From assembly GCA_947090765.1 (NCBI GenBank), contig OX352322.1:763501-827500 (forward strand): a DNA stretch of 64,000 bases, given 5' to 3'. This stretch comes from Pseudomonas sp. MM223 (GTDB taxonomy: Bacteria > Pseudomonadota > Gammaproteobacteria > Pseudomonadales > Pseudomonadaceae). The notes under the pieces were generated by a model that had not been told where the DNA came from, did not search any database, and saw nothing but the letters and a program-made list of their open reading frames with translations. Every line of letters begins with the position of its first letter. The stretch's first letter is position 1. The translations under genes were made by a program, and so were the position numbers. Shown here piece by piece: positions 55,335 through 64,000 of the stretch.

Positions 55335-56840
55335 ATGGACGCATCGACGGCTCGCTTCTACGAAGACAACGCCCAGGACATAGCCACCCGGTACGAATCG
55401 GTGGGCAGCCCTGTGGCCAAGTACTTCCCGCTGGCATTTGTGCCAGGGGCCCGGTTGCTTGATATCGGGGCAGGATCTGGTCGTGACTTGGCGCACCTCC
55501 TCAAGAGCGGCTACGAAGCCTACGGCGTGGAGCCCACGGACGGTCTGCGCGCGGCGGCCAAGGTCGCCCACCCCGAGCTTGAAAACCGGCTTGCTAGCGC
55601 AGCGCTGCCCGAGCTGGGCATGCCCTTTGATGGCAAGTTCGATGGGATCCTCTGCAGCGCAGTCCTGATGCACGTTCCAGACCACCAACTGTTCGATGCT
55701 GCGCTGGCCATCCGTGCGCTGCTCAACCCGCACGGCCGCCTGCTGCTGTCCCTGCCACTGACCCGTGGAGACAACCTGGTGGAGCAGCGCGATACCAGTG
55801 GTCGGCTGTTCCAGGGCTACACCGCCGAAGAGATCCAGCTGCTGTTCGAGCGCTTGGGATTTCAGTGCATCGGCCGCTGGGATTCCGACGACGCCCTGGC
55901 CCGGGCTGGCACCAGCTGGTACACCTTGCTGCTGGAACTGCGCACCACCGGCACCCTCCGGGCTATCGACCAGATCGAGGGTGTGCTCAATCGGGATAAG
56001 AAGGTGGCCACCTACAAGCTGGCCCTGTTCCGTGCCCTGGCCGACATCGCCATGCACGAGAGCAAGACCGCCGTCTGGCAGGCCAGCGGCCAGGTGGGTG
56101 TTCCTCTCCTGTGCATCGCGGAGAAGTGGCTGATGTACTACTGGCCGATCTTTGCATCGCAGCAATTCACCCCCCAATCCCAGTCCGAAGGGGCAGGGGG
56201 CATCAAGCCCGTCAAGTTTCGCGCAGCGCTCACCGCCCTCATGCAGCCCTACCGTGACCAGGGGGCGCACGGAGGACTCAGCGCCTGGCACCTAGACTGG
56301 CTTGCCGGGCGCCTGAGCGGAGGCATGCAAGATCAGCTCAGATCCGTGCTTCGCTTGATCGCCCAGACCATCCGCTTGGGCCCGGTCGAGTTCTCGGGCG
56401 GAGCCCTGGAGTCAGGGACCGTCTTCGAATACGACAGCCCGTCAGGCCTCGTGCTGATGCCCGCGGACATCTGGAAAGAACTGAGCCTGCTCGGGCACTG
56501 GATCGCCGATGCGGTCGTGCTGAGATGGGCAGCACTCACGGAACGCTTCGGATACCGGCAGGGAATCACATCCGGCGCCGTGCTGCCGCTGCTGCTTGCG
56601 CGCCCCGACCCGGAACGCGCGACCATGCTCGCCCGCCAGGCCTACGAAAGAGCCGGCGTCACCCGGTGCACCTGGTCCGGCCGGCCGCTCAACCAGCGCT
56701 TCGCGGTCGACCACGCTATTCCGTTCTCCCTGTGGGCCAACAATGACCTGTGGAACCTTCTGCAGGTCGACCAACAGGTCAACGCCAACAAGTCCGACAA
56801 GCTGCCCTCGGGGTCTCCTCGTTTTCAGTGCAATAAGTGA
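55335..56840 (+). pseudogene. SAM methyltransferase-HNH nuclease fusion, 3' end cut by IS1071
   Basis: Residues 1-200 form a class I methyltransferase: motif I ARLLDIGAGSGRDLAHL, then ILCSAVLMHVPDHQLFDAAL and LNPHGRLLLSLPL. A helical middle part (about 210-430) is unrecognised. Near 440-490 an HNH domain follows: CTWSGRPLNQRFAVDHAIPF and NNDLWNLLQVDQQVNANKSD. IS1071 joins after KLPS; the last nine residues (GSPRFQCNK) are read from the IS end. The native C-terminus is lost. Substrate unknown; a DNA or RNA modification/cleavage role is a guess. Confidence 0.75.
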
Positions 56841-59800
56841 CGGTACGCAAAGCTAGCACTGGCGCGGGGGTGGTCTGGGTAGACCGTTGATTTCATTGAC
56901 TTTCCTGTTCGCTTTGTAAACGGGTATGGTGGCCTCCCACTTTTGAGGTTCACGATGCAGGGTTGGCACACAACGTTTTTGGGGATGCGTGGGCTCCCCC
57001 GCGATATCAGCGACTTCGAGATGAAGGCATTTTTCACCTTCGATGGTGCCGAGCGCGACGCAATCAATGCACGCCGAGGTGATTCCCACAAGCTTGGTCT
57101 GGCGCTCCATATTGGTTTCCTGCGCATGAGTGGGCGTTTGCTCGGTGCCTTTCGGGTAATTCCAGTAGCCTTGTGGCGCCACCTTGGCAACGAGCTTGGC
57201 ATTGCAGCACCAGAAGTCGCCTCGCTGAGAGCCATGTATGAACGCGGGCGCACGCTATTCGATCACCAACAAGTAGCCTGCACGGTCCTTGGATTCCAGT
57301 GGATGAGCGAGCACCAGCGCCGCTCACTGGTACGTGAACTGCGCGACGAAGTGGCGCGCTGCGCCGACCGCGATCAGCTACTCGTGCGGGCGCGTCAATG
57401 GCTGTACAAGAACAAGCTGGTGATCGTGCACGAGCGGGCAATTCGGACACTGATTGCGGCGGCACTTGCCCAGCTTGAAGTTGAAACAGGCACCGCCATC
57501 GCCGCCAGCGTTGATCCAGCAACACTTGATCGCTGGCGAGCCTCAGTTTCAGAGCTGCGCCCAGATGGACAAACCCAGCAGAGTTGGCTATGGGCTGCAC
57601 CGGCGAAACACTCAACCCGCCAAATCAGCGAGGTACTGGAGCGCATCGACCTGCTTTACACGCTGGACGTTCATAAGCACCTGGCAGACATCCCCGATCT
57701 CATCTTGCGCCGCTACGCGCGCCGACTTGTCTCCAGGCCGCCCTCAGCCGGAGCCAAGATCAAAGAGCCAGCGCGCACCGTGGAGGTCGCATGCTTTCTT
57801 CGGTATTGCCTGTTCACCACCACAGACCAGTTGATCCTTATGGTGCAGCGCCGGATCGCCGATCTGTGGCGTCAGGCTGCCGCCGATGTCCCCGCTACCG
57901 TCAATTGGGCCGCAATGTACAAAACGCTGCTCGGCGAACTTGTTGCCTTGAGCGCGCAAGGTGCGGTGCCAGATGCTGAGTTGCGTGCCCGTCTTGAAGC
58001 CTTGATCACCGAAACCCAGAAACGCAAACCACCGAGCAGGGCCTCCCTGGTCCGCGAGGGATTGATTGATGGAATTCGCCCCGTGCGGTCGTTGCTCGTC
58101 GCCATTGCAAAGCTGCCCTGGCAGGCCACCGGCGAGCATCCTGCCATCGAGTACCTTGCCAAGCTGCAAGCTTTATATCTCAAAGGATCCAGAAAGCTGC
58201 CAGTTGAAGTGGTGGCACCAAGTCTGGGAATGATCTGGCAGGTTTCGATCTCCAGCCCAGACCGGGAACGGGCGTTTCAGGCGTTGGAGGTGGCCACCCT
58301 GTTTGCCCTGCGCCGCGCGGTGCGCAATGGCTCGGTCTGGATTGAGCACAGCCTGAGCTTTCGGGGTCGTGCGCGCTTGTTCTTCACGGACGAGCGTTGG
58401 CAGGCAGAGTCCAAGAAACACTATGCCCGTCTATCGTTACCCAGCAAGGCTGCCACTTTCTTGAAGCCTTTGCTGGCCAGAGTAACTGCCGGTGTCGATG
58501 CGGTGGCCGCTGCAGCCCGCAGTGGCGTACTGCGCGTGGATGATGAACTCCATTTGTCGCCATTGCCCGCAGAGGACGAAGACCCAGAAGTGACCAAGCT
58601 GCGCGCGGCTTTGGATCACCGCATCGGTGAGGTTCAATTGCCGGAAGTGATTCTGGCCGTTGACGCCCAGGTGCGCTTTAGCTGGATCATGCTCGGACGT
58701 GAGCCGCGCTCTACCGACGAGCTGCTGATGGTCTATGCCGGCATCATGGCCCACGGCACCAGTCTGACTGCGGTCGAATGCGCGCGCATGATTCCGCAAT
58801 TGTCTGCCACCAGCATTCGCCAGGCCATGCGCTGGGCGCGGGACGAACGGCGTCTGAGCCAGGCCTGCCAGGCTGTGCTGGAATTCATGCAGCGACACCC
58901 GATTGCCGCCACCTGGGGGCGGTCCGATTTGGCATCTTCTGACATGATGAGCATGGAGACCACCAAACGGGTGTGGCAAGCCCGGCTTGATCCTCGGCGC
59001 AACACACCTTCCATTGGAATCTACTCCCATGTAAAAGACCGGTGGGGCATCTTCCATGCGCAGCCCTTTGTGCTCAATGAGCGCCAGGCGGGCGTGGCCA
59101 TTGAAGGTGTCATCCGCCAAGAAAAGCTGGAGACCAGCCAGCTTGCTGTGGATACCCATGGCTACACCGACTTTGCCATGTCACATGCCCGTTTGCTTGG
59201 TTTTGATCTTTGCCCGCGGTTGAAGGAACTCAAACAGCGCCACCTCTTTGTGCCACGCGGCACCAAAGTGCCCGCAGAAATCGCTGCGGTGTGCGAAGCC
59301 AATGTCGACGTCGCTTTGATCGAAAAGCATTGGGATAGTCTGGTGCACCTGGCAGCCTCGGTCATGAGCGGACATGCCAGTGCGGTGGCAGCTCTTGCGC
59401 GGTTCGGTTCTGCCGCCCAGGGCGATCCAATCTATGAGGCTGGCGTGCAATTGGGGCGGTTGCTGCGTACGGCGTTTTTGGCTGACTACTTTGTCAAGGA
59501 CGCTTTCAGGAACGAGTTGCGCCGGGTGCTCAATCGGGGCGAGGCTGTTAACGCCCTCAAGCGCGCCATTTATACCGGCCGGATCAGCCCGGCGCAGGCC
59601 AAACGTGTCGATGAAATGCAGGCTGTGGCCGATGCGTTGAGCCTGATGGCCAACATCGTGATGGCGTGGAATACCTCACAGATGCAGGCGGTCCTGGATC
59701 GCTGGTCGAACCGCCGCCAGGTCATTCCACCGGAACTGATCGGGAAGATTGCGCCCACCAGGCTGGAGAGCATCAACTTGCGGGGTGTGTTTCGCTTCCC

Positions 59801-60013
59801 GGTTGACCGCTATGCTGACCAAATCCTGCCTTCGCGGCCAAATGCATCGATAACTGGCACCAATGGATGAAACCGACCACGGTTTGACGCCACGAATCGC
59901 AGATTTGAAAGTGAACAGGAAAGTCAATGAAATCAACGATCTACCAACACCACCTCCGCGCCAGTGCTAGCTTTTCGTACCGTCACTTATTGCACTGAAA
60001 ACGAGGAGACCCC
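56810..60013 (+). mobile_element. IS1071, complete
   Basis: It spans exactly 3204 bp, the known IS1071 length. Ends are GGGGTCTCCTCGTTTTCAGT (left) and its complement ending GAGACCCC (right), with inverted repeats of about 110 bp (56810-56919 and 59904-60013). Flanks CCCTC and ACAAC do not match, so no target duplication remains. It is a Tn3-family element without resolvase, frequent on catabolic plasmids. Confidence 0.95.
56955..59870 (+). CDS. tnpA: IS1071 transposase TnpA
   Basis: This Tn3-family transposase of 971 aa, the IS1071 length, is read from ATG 56955 (MQGWHTTFLGMRGLPRDISD); an in-frame TTG at 56943 is less likely. DDE residues are visible: Asp in SHVKDRWGIF, Asp in VDTHGYTDFAMSHAR and Glu in NRGEAVNALKRAI. 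The frame is intact, so it could move IS1071 and flanking DNA, but probably not the different outer IRs. Confidence 0.95.
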   Translation: MQGWHTTFLGMRGLPRDISDFEMKAFFTFDGAERDAINARRGDSHKLGLALHIGFLRMSGRLLGAFRVIPVALWRHLGNELGIAAPEVASLRAMYERGRTLFDHQQVACTVLGFQWMSEHQRRSLVRELRDEVARCADRDQLLVRARQWLYKNKLVIVHERAIRTLIAAALAQLEVETGTAIAASVDPATLDRWRASVSELRPDGQTQQSWLWAAPAKHSTRQISEVLERIDLLYTLDVHKHLADIPDLILRRYARRLVSRPPSAGAKIKEPARTVEVACFLRYCLFTTTDQLILMVQRRIADLWRQAAADVPATVNWAAMYKTLLGELVALSAQGAVPDAELRARLEALITETQKRKPPSRASLVREGLIDGIRPVRSLLVAIAKLPWQATGEHPAIEYLAKLQALYLKGSRKLPVEVVAPSLGMIWQVSISSPDRERAFQALEVATLFALRRAVRNGSVWIEHSLSFRGRARLFFTDERWQAESKKHYARLSLPSKAATFLKPLLARVTAGVDAVAAAARSGVLRVDDELHLSPLPAEDEDPEVTKLRAALDHRIGEVQLPEVILAVDAQVRFSWIMLGREPRSTDELLMVYAGIMAHGTSLTAVECARMIPQLSATSIRQAMRWARDERRLSQACQAVLEFMQRHPIAATWGRSDLASSDMMSMETTKRVWQARLDPRRNTPSIGIYSHVKDRWGIFHAQPFVLNERQAGVAIEGVIRQEKLETSQLAVDTHGYTDFAMSHARLLGFDLCPRLKELKQRHLFVPRGTKVPAEIAAVCEANVDVALIEKHWDSLVHLAASVMSGHASAVAALARFGSAAQGDPIYEAGVQLGRLLRTAFLADYFVKDAFRNELRRVLNRGEAVNALKRAIYTGRISPAQAKRVDEMQAVADALSLMANIVMAWNTSQMQAVLDRWSNRRQVIPPELIGKIAPTRLESINLRGVFRFPVDRYADQILPSRPNASITGTNG

Positions 60014-60320
60014 ACAACGGCGCACCGAGGAGTTGGGTCGGCGCCTGGTTGAGCAGGAGGCGGCCGTCAAGCAACTCAACGCCTCGAACGAACAGTTGGA
60101 GGCCAAGGCCAACGAACTGCTCACGGCAAAGCAACAGCTGGAACTGGCGCTGACCGCAGCCAAGTCATCCGTCACGGCGCAAGAGCAGGTCGTGGTCAGC
60201 ATGCTGGAGCGTTTCAGCGCTACGGTGCCCAGTCCTGATGCGTCCGCGAAAGACCCTGTTGAAGGGGCAGAAAAAATGACACAGAGGAATGATAAAAACC
60301 CAACTGTGACAGGGACTTAA
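60014..60320 (+). pseudogene. 3' fragment of a coiled-coil (KfrA-like?) protein
   Basis: About 100 codons directly right of IS1071: RRTEELGRRLVEQEAAVKQL, NEQLEAKANELLTAKQQLEL, a long coiled coil ending in a Pro/Lys tail. No start of its own; the frame continues from the IS end. It resembles the C-terminus of KfrA-type plasmid proteins but not firmly. I see no gene from 60321 to 60580. Confidence 0.5.
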
Positions 60321-60580
60321 GCCTGTTTCTGCGGTTTTTTACATGAATCCCTGCCGACCCTCTTACAGAATACATTGTGTTATTTTATAATCAGCGAAGA
60401 ATTCAAAAGAGTTTGGATTTTAAAACGCCAAATCAAATAGCAGAGAACTTTTATCGGTTAGCTGCCTAGCATATCCCAAGTGAAAGTCTCCTGCTAATTC
60501 AGCACATATCAAGTCTGCTTAGTTTGGATCTTTTTTTCAGCCTTCACTTCAGTTGTGGTAGTAGTCACAGTATTGATGAG

Positions 60581-60797
60581 TCGGCGATCCTGTCCCTGCT
60601 GCTGACGAAGTACGAGGCAGCTGGCAATGCCAAGGCGCTGGCGTTGATCACGCAGATGTCGCCAGCGGCCTGGCGGCACATCCTGCTGAACGGGCATTAC
60701 ACCTTCCAGACTGACGGCAAGTTCATCGACCTGGATGCGCTCGTGGCGGGACTGGGCTGGGCTGACGGAAATTTCTGGGATTCCGGCGTACAACCCC
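60581..60797 (+). repeat. 217-bp duplicate of the tnpA 3' end plus outer right IR
   Basis: This stretch is nearly identical to 47348-47565, with a one-base deletion near the tnpA stop. It ends in the outer IRR (60763-60797). It is the remnant of a second copy of the Tn3 unit in the same orientation. Confidence 0.93.
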
Positions 60798-60802
60798 ATA
60801 AG
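60798..60802 (+). repeat. Target duplication ATAAG, right copy
   Basis: Same five bases as 40386-40390, directly outside the outer IRR. Confidence 0.9.
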
Positions 60803-60810
60803 GGTCTTTC

Positions 60811-60978
60811 ATGGCAAGCTTCACAGAAGGTAACAAATATCAGTTCGCGCTCCCAGATGGACAGGTCATTGTCCTTCTCTTTAAAGGTTTTGAGGGATAT
60901 ATGGAGCCTGTATGGATTGATCCGGCGTCCGGTCAGAAGGTCCAGCTGCCACCATTTAGCAGCTACAAGAAGGTTTGA
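60811..60978 (+). CDS. Small 55-aa ICE protein cut off from its promoter
   Basis: ATG 60811 opens 56 codons (MASFTEGNKYQFALPDGQVI, EPVWIDPASGQKVQLPPF). AAGGG at 60800-60804 is its ribosome site, kept because the target duplication restored it. It ends just before a terminator shared with the helicase gene. The transposon separates it from the upstream sequence (before 40386). Beta-rich and hydrophilic; no family recognised. Confidence 0.6.
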   Translation: MASFTEGNKYQFALPDGQVIVLLFKGFEGYMEPVWIDPASGQKVQLPPFSSYKKV

Positions 60979-60989
60979 GGGAACTAGAT

Positions 60990-61016
60990 TAAAAGAGGCC
61001 ACCTGAAGGTGGCCTT
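60990..61016. terminator. Bidirectional terminator
   Basis: AGGCCACC, TGA, AGGTGGCCTT lies between the convergent 55-aa gene and the helicase gene, with AAAAG on the left side giving CTTTT on the minus strand. Confidence 0.75.
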
Positions 61017-61019
61017 AAG

Positions 61020-63269
61020 TTATGCAGCAATCAGTTGTCGTGCGAGAGCCATCTCTACCGAATCTCCATCTTGGTTTAACGAGTCGAGTCCGGATTCCGG
61101 CACATCGCCCGAAGTGCTCTGGGCCACTGCGATCTTCTTGGCCATCAACTGCAGGCAGGTGATCTGCGAGCTGCCGGCGTAGCCGAAGAACACTACGCGG
61201 ACCGGGTGTTTCTGCCCGATCCTCCACGACCGCCGCGCGGCCTGCTGTAGGGTGTACACGTTGTACCCGGTCTGCAGGAACGCGATGGTTGGGAAGTCCA
61301 GCAGGTCCAGCCCGGTCTTAACCAGCTCCGGGTTGGTGAGCAGCACGTCGACACCACGGTCAACCTGGTCGAGGATCCAGTCCTCGCGCCGAGCCGTTTC
61401 AACCGTGGCCCGCAGTACCGCAACGCGAAGGCCTGCCTGCTCGAGGACCTTCTTCAGCCTGGACGTGGTGTCGCGCGTCCCGCTGTAGACGGTATATGCA
61501 AGGACCTTGCGGCCTTTCGCTTTCTCCTCGAGGCAAAGGTTCAGCAGCGCCTGCTCCTTGGGCATCAGTTCATGGTCGCCGAAGAGCGCCGGCACAAAGG
61601 CCAGCGTGTCTCGAGTGCGCGGATGTTTGACCATCTCCGATCGGAAGCAGCAGTCCGGCCAGGCCAGTAGCACGTTGAGCACCACTCCCAGAAGAGTGGT
61701 GTCTCTCCGGGCCAGGGCCTGGCGGAGCTCAGCGGTCAACGTGGCCGCCAAGCGCTGGTAGGCCGAGGCCTGCTCCGGCGCCATGGGCACGTCGATGAAC
61801 TCCTCCTGGTAGCTGGGCAGCACGTTGCCACCGATATCCTTGAGCTTCAGGAACACGGTGAATGGCAGCACGAACCGGTGGATGCCTTTAGGGCCGAAGC
61901 CTGGGGCCTTCACGGTGCGTACCGACAGCTTCTTGCCCTTGGCAGTCTTGTGCGAATCGCCATCGCGCTCGGTGTAGATGTCCTTGAGGACTCCGTGATC
62001 GCGCATGAACGACATGGCTGCAGGAGCCATACTGCCGCGTGCGTTGGGTCGGTAGCCGTCCTCGATCATGCGCTGGGTGAGAATGCGGAACAGGAGGTAG
62101 AACAGGTCGTCGGCGTAGCCGCCCATCAAGGTCCCGGTGAGAAGCACGGTTTTACGCGCCTTCGCGGCCAACACCCCCATGGCCTGGCCCTGGGCCGAAC
62201 CGCTGTTCTTGTATTCATGCCCTTCGTCGACAACCAGCAGGTCGAAGAAACCATCGGGTAGGTAGCGCTTGATGAACTCTGTCGGCTGGTATCCGCCTTC
62301 GCCGAATCCAAACTCGATGTTGGCCATCGCCCGCTCCATGCGCTTGGCCTGACGGTCGCTGAAGACGAAGTTGCCTTTCGCGTCCATCAAGTTGATGAAC
62401 TCTGAGACGTTGTCGACCAGCATCGAGGCCAGGAAGTCCTCGCCGAAGTCGTTCAGCAGCCGTTCCGCCCGGACCGGGCCGATCGTTGGTATCCGGCACA
62501 TCGACTTCAGGATTGTCGAGCGTCGGTCCCCACCATCAGCTTTGCCTGGGCGCATAAGCGTCCAGAGGGCAGCGTTGCAGGCACTGCAGTTGCGACGGCG
62601 ATCACCGCGCTCGAACTCTTCCACGGTGACCAGGTTGCCTTCCAGGTCCTCGAGGACCTGGCCGCAATCTGGACATGCCGCCAGCCGCTGGCCACCTGCA
62701 GTGCGCCGCTTCCAGCAGGCGAGTCGCCAGTGGAAACCCATCCGCATCCTGACGCGGCCGAGGATGAAGAACTCCGGCCGGCCGTCATAGGTTTGCCCCG
62801 CCTGGTCACGCAGCTTAAGCAGTTTGACCAACGTGTCCGGGCCGTTGAGCACCCAGACGCGGGCGCCTGGTGTGGTCTCCAGGATCTCGCGCCGCCACTT
62901 GTAGACAAGGTGGGGTGGTGAGATGACGAGGGTTCGACGGTAGCCTGCCGCGTGGAGCACGGCAGCGACTGCGATGGCCATCATCGTCTTCCCGGTACCC
63001 ATCTCGGCGTTGATGATCGCAGCTTGCTCGTTGCGATCGAGCAGAAGCGCCGTGATGGCTTGGACAACCTCAGCTTGCGCCACGAATGGCGTGCGCTTGA
63101 GACTTGCCATCACGGCCTGGCGCTGTTCGTTAATGCTGCCGGTATAAACCGGAGGGTTGGAGCGGTTGAGCGACTCCAGGAGCTCGTCGCCGAACTCGTC
63201 GATGAAATCGGTCAGGTTGATGTTCAGTGGTGAGTTGGCCGAGGCGGCTACTTGGGTCAGTGCGTTCAT
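61020..63269 (-). CDS. SNF2/DEAD-like superfamily 2 helicase of the ICE
   Basis: This 749-aa protein starts at ATG 63269, with AGGAG 6 nt upstream. Motif I is NAEMGTGKTMMAIAVAAVLH near residue 86, motif II LLVVDEGHEYKNSG (DEGH), motif III LLTGTLMGGY and motif VI QQAARRSWRIGQ. Two CxxC pairs (AACPDCGQ and NCSACN) form a likely zinc finger inserted between motifs I and II. Similar helicases are common in the variable part of PFGI/clc-like ICEs; role unknown. Confidence 0.85.
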   Translation of the reverse strand: MNALTQVAASANSPLNINLTDFIDEFGDELLESLNRSNPPVYTGSINEQRQAVMASLKRTPFVAQAEVVQAITALLLDRNEQAAIINAEMGTGKTMMAIAVAAVLHAAGYRRTLVISPPHLVYKWRREILETTPGARVWVLNGPDTLVKLLKLRDQAGQTYDGRPEFFILGRVRMRMGFHWRLACWKRRTAGGQRLAACPDCGQVLEDLEGNLVTVEEFERGDRRRNCSACNAALWTLMRPGKADGGDRRSTILKSMCRIPTIGPVRAERLLNDFGEDFLASMLVDNVSEFINLMDAKGNFVFSDRQAKRMERAMANIEFGFGEGGYQPTEFIKRYLPDGFFDLLVVDEGHEYKNSGSAQGQAMGVLAAKARKTVLLTGTLMGGYADDLFYLLFRILTQRMIEDGYRPNARGSMAPAAMSFMRDHGVLKDIYTERDGDSHKTAKGKKLSVRTVKAPGFGPKGIHRFVLPFTVFLKLKDIGGNVLPSYQEEFIDVPMAPEQASAYQRLAATLTAELRQALARRDTTLLGVVLNVLLAWPDCCFRSEMVKHPRTRDTLAFVPALFGDHELMPKEQALLNLCLEEKAKGRKVLAYTVYSGTRDTTSRLKKVLEQAGLRVAVLRATVETARREDWILDQVDRGVDVLLTNPELVKTGLDLLDFPTIAFLQTGYNVYTLQQAARRSWRIGQKHPVRVVFFGYAGSSQITCLQLMAKKIAVAQSTSGDVPESGLDSLNQDGDSVEMALARQLIAA

Positions 63270-63366
63270 GTGCATCTCCTGCAGGGAAAGCAGGGCATGC
63301 ACAAACCCCGACGGGTATGGGCATACCCTGTGGGTCGGTGTGGGGTTGTCGCCGTTGCGGCGCTGG

Positions 63367-64000
63367 TCAGTAGTCGCTGGGAAGCAGCAGGGTGGTGGAG
63401 CTGCGGTCGGCTTCGGTGATGATCCAGAGCCTGGACTCGTCGCCGGCGTCGATGTCGTAGCCTGAGAACAAACGGTCTCCGTGGGTAAGCGCAAGCTGAT
63501 TGGAGGCTCGATCGTCATCGCATAGCTCACCCCAGTCGCCAGCAAGATGGCGTTTCAGCGAAGGGGTAGGGTTGAGCTGCCCGGTTTCGACCAGATGGCT
63601 GACAGCGGCGGTCATCATGATCTGCCCCGGGTTGAACAGCGGCGTTGCAACTGACTCAACAGTTGCAGGCGCCTCGTCGTTGCTCGCCGGTGAGGAACTG
63701 ATGATCAGCACCTGGCCGTGGTTCACCGAGGAAGGTGTCATTTCCCAAGCGCGGATGATCGGAATGAACCGGTCGGTGAGGATCCTGACTTCTGAGACGT
63801 TGCCTTTCTCGTCCTCGGTGAATTCGGTCTTGCGCACCTTGTCCTTGTAGGTATCACCCTTCACGACCAAGATCCGCCCCGACTTCGAACGCACAACACC
63901 GGAGATTGCGCCGGCGGCCAGTGCTAGTGCGAGGTGCCAGCGGGAAAGCTCGCGGACAGGAGCTCGGGGTTGGAGGCCGGCTTGCCCGAAGTGAAGGTTG
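63367..64000 (-). CDS. ICE protein of unknown function, 5' end beyond window
   Basis: The frame is open from 63367 to the window edge, 210 codons or more. It includes LSRWHLALALAAGAISGVVR, SGRILVVKGDTYKDKVRKTE and DRFIPIIRAWEMTPSSVNHG. A GTG at 63894 would be internal. It lies 97 nt before the helicase start and is probably co-transcribed. No family recognised with confidence. Confidence 0.6.
   Translation of the reverse strand, partial: NLHFGQAGLQPRAPVRELSRWHLALALAAGAISGVVRSKSGRILVVKGDTYKDKVRKTEFTEDEKGNVSEVRILTDRFIPIIRAWEMTPSSVNHGQVLIISSSPASNDEAPATVESVATPLFNPGQIMMTAAVSHLVETGQLNPTPSLKRHLAGDWGELCDDDRASNQLALTHGDRLFSGYDIDAGDESRLWIITEADRSSTTLLLPSDY

Overview
The window comes from a fluorescent Pseudomonas, most likely the P. 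putida group. It runs from ordinary chromosome into an integrative and conjugative element (ICE). The chromosomal part (1-10.2 kb) has high GC and P. putida-type REP repeats. It carries a minor-pilin cluster (fimT, pilV, pilW, pilX, a pilE-like gene), thiO, a PP0621-like gene, bamD, rluD, pgeF, clpB and a tRNA-Asn/Pro/Lys cluster.

The ICE starts just after the tRNAs and runs past the right edge. Next to the tRNAs lie a tyrosine integrase and a MOBH (TraI_2-type) relaxase broken by two frameshifts. A near-complete MPF_G / PFGI-1-class conjugation module follows on the minus strand in three blocks: 20.2-15.5 kb, 30.3-21.2 kb and 38.4-30.8 kb. The first gene of each block has a similar 14-16 bp motif 54-65 bp upstream of its start. 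Small unknown genes, a ParDE-type toxin-antitoxin pair and a UvrD-like helicase sit among the transfer genes. At the right edge are a large SNF2-like helicase and one further, partial ICE gene.

The ICE is interrupted by a 20.4-kb Tn3-family compound transposon (40391-60797). Its outer inverted repeats are bounded by a perfect 5-bp target duplication, ATAAG. Its left part is a 7.2-kb Tn3-type unit: an HD-GYP passenger gene, small passenger genes, a toxin-antitoxin pair, tnpR and a frameshifted tnpA. In the middle are the remains of an AT-rich plasmid origin and a hypophosphite/phosphite oxidation locus, htxABCD-ptxD'-ptxDE, transcribed leftward from a convincing Pho box. HtxA would oxidise hypophosphite to phosphite, HtxBCD would import the reduced phosphorus compound, PtxD would oxidise phosphite to phosphate with NAD+, and PtxE is a LysR regulator. 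A second, degenerate ptxD shows that the locus is a hybrid. To the right come gene fragments, a methyltransferase-HNH fusion cut by a full-length (3204 bp) IS1071, and a 217-bp duplicate of the tnpA 3' end with the outer IR.

The most notable signals are the reduced-phosphorus module with its transposon architecture, and an HD-GYP phosphodiesterase whose two halves are joined by heptanucleotide repeats, six at present, that put them out of frame (a candidate phase-variable switch). Also notable are a 32-aa gene whose Shine-Dalgarno lies in a hairpin, and the shared motif upstream of the three transfer operons. Several genes carry single-base frameshifts, most of them repairable in short homopolymers, so sequencing error must be excluded before calling them pseudogenes.
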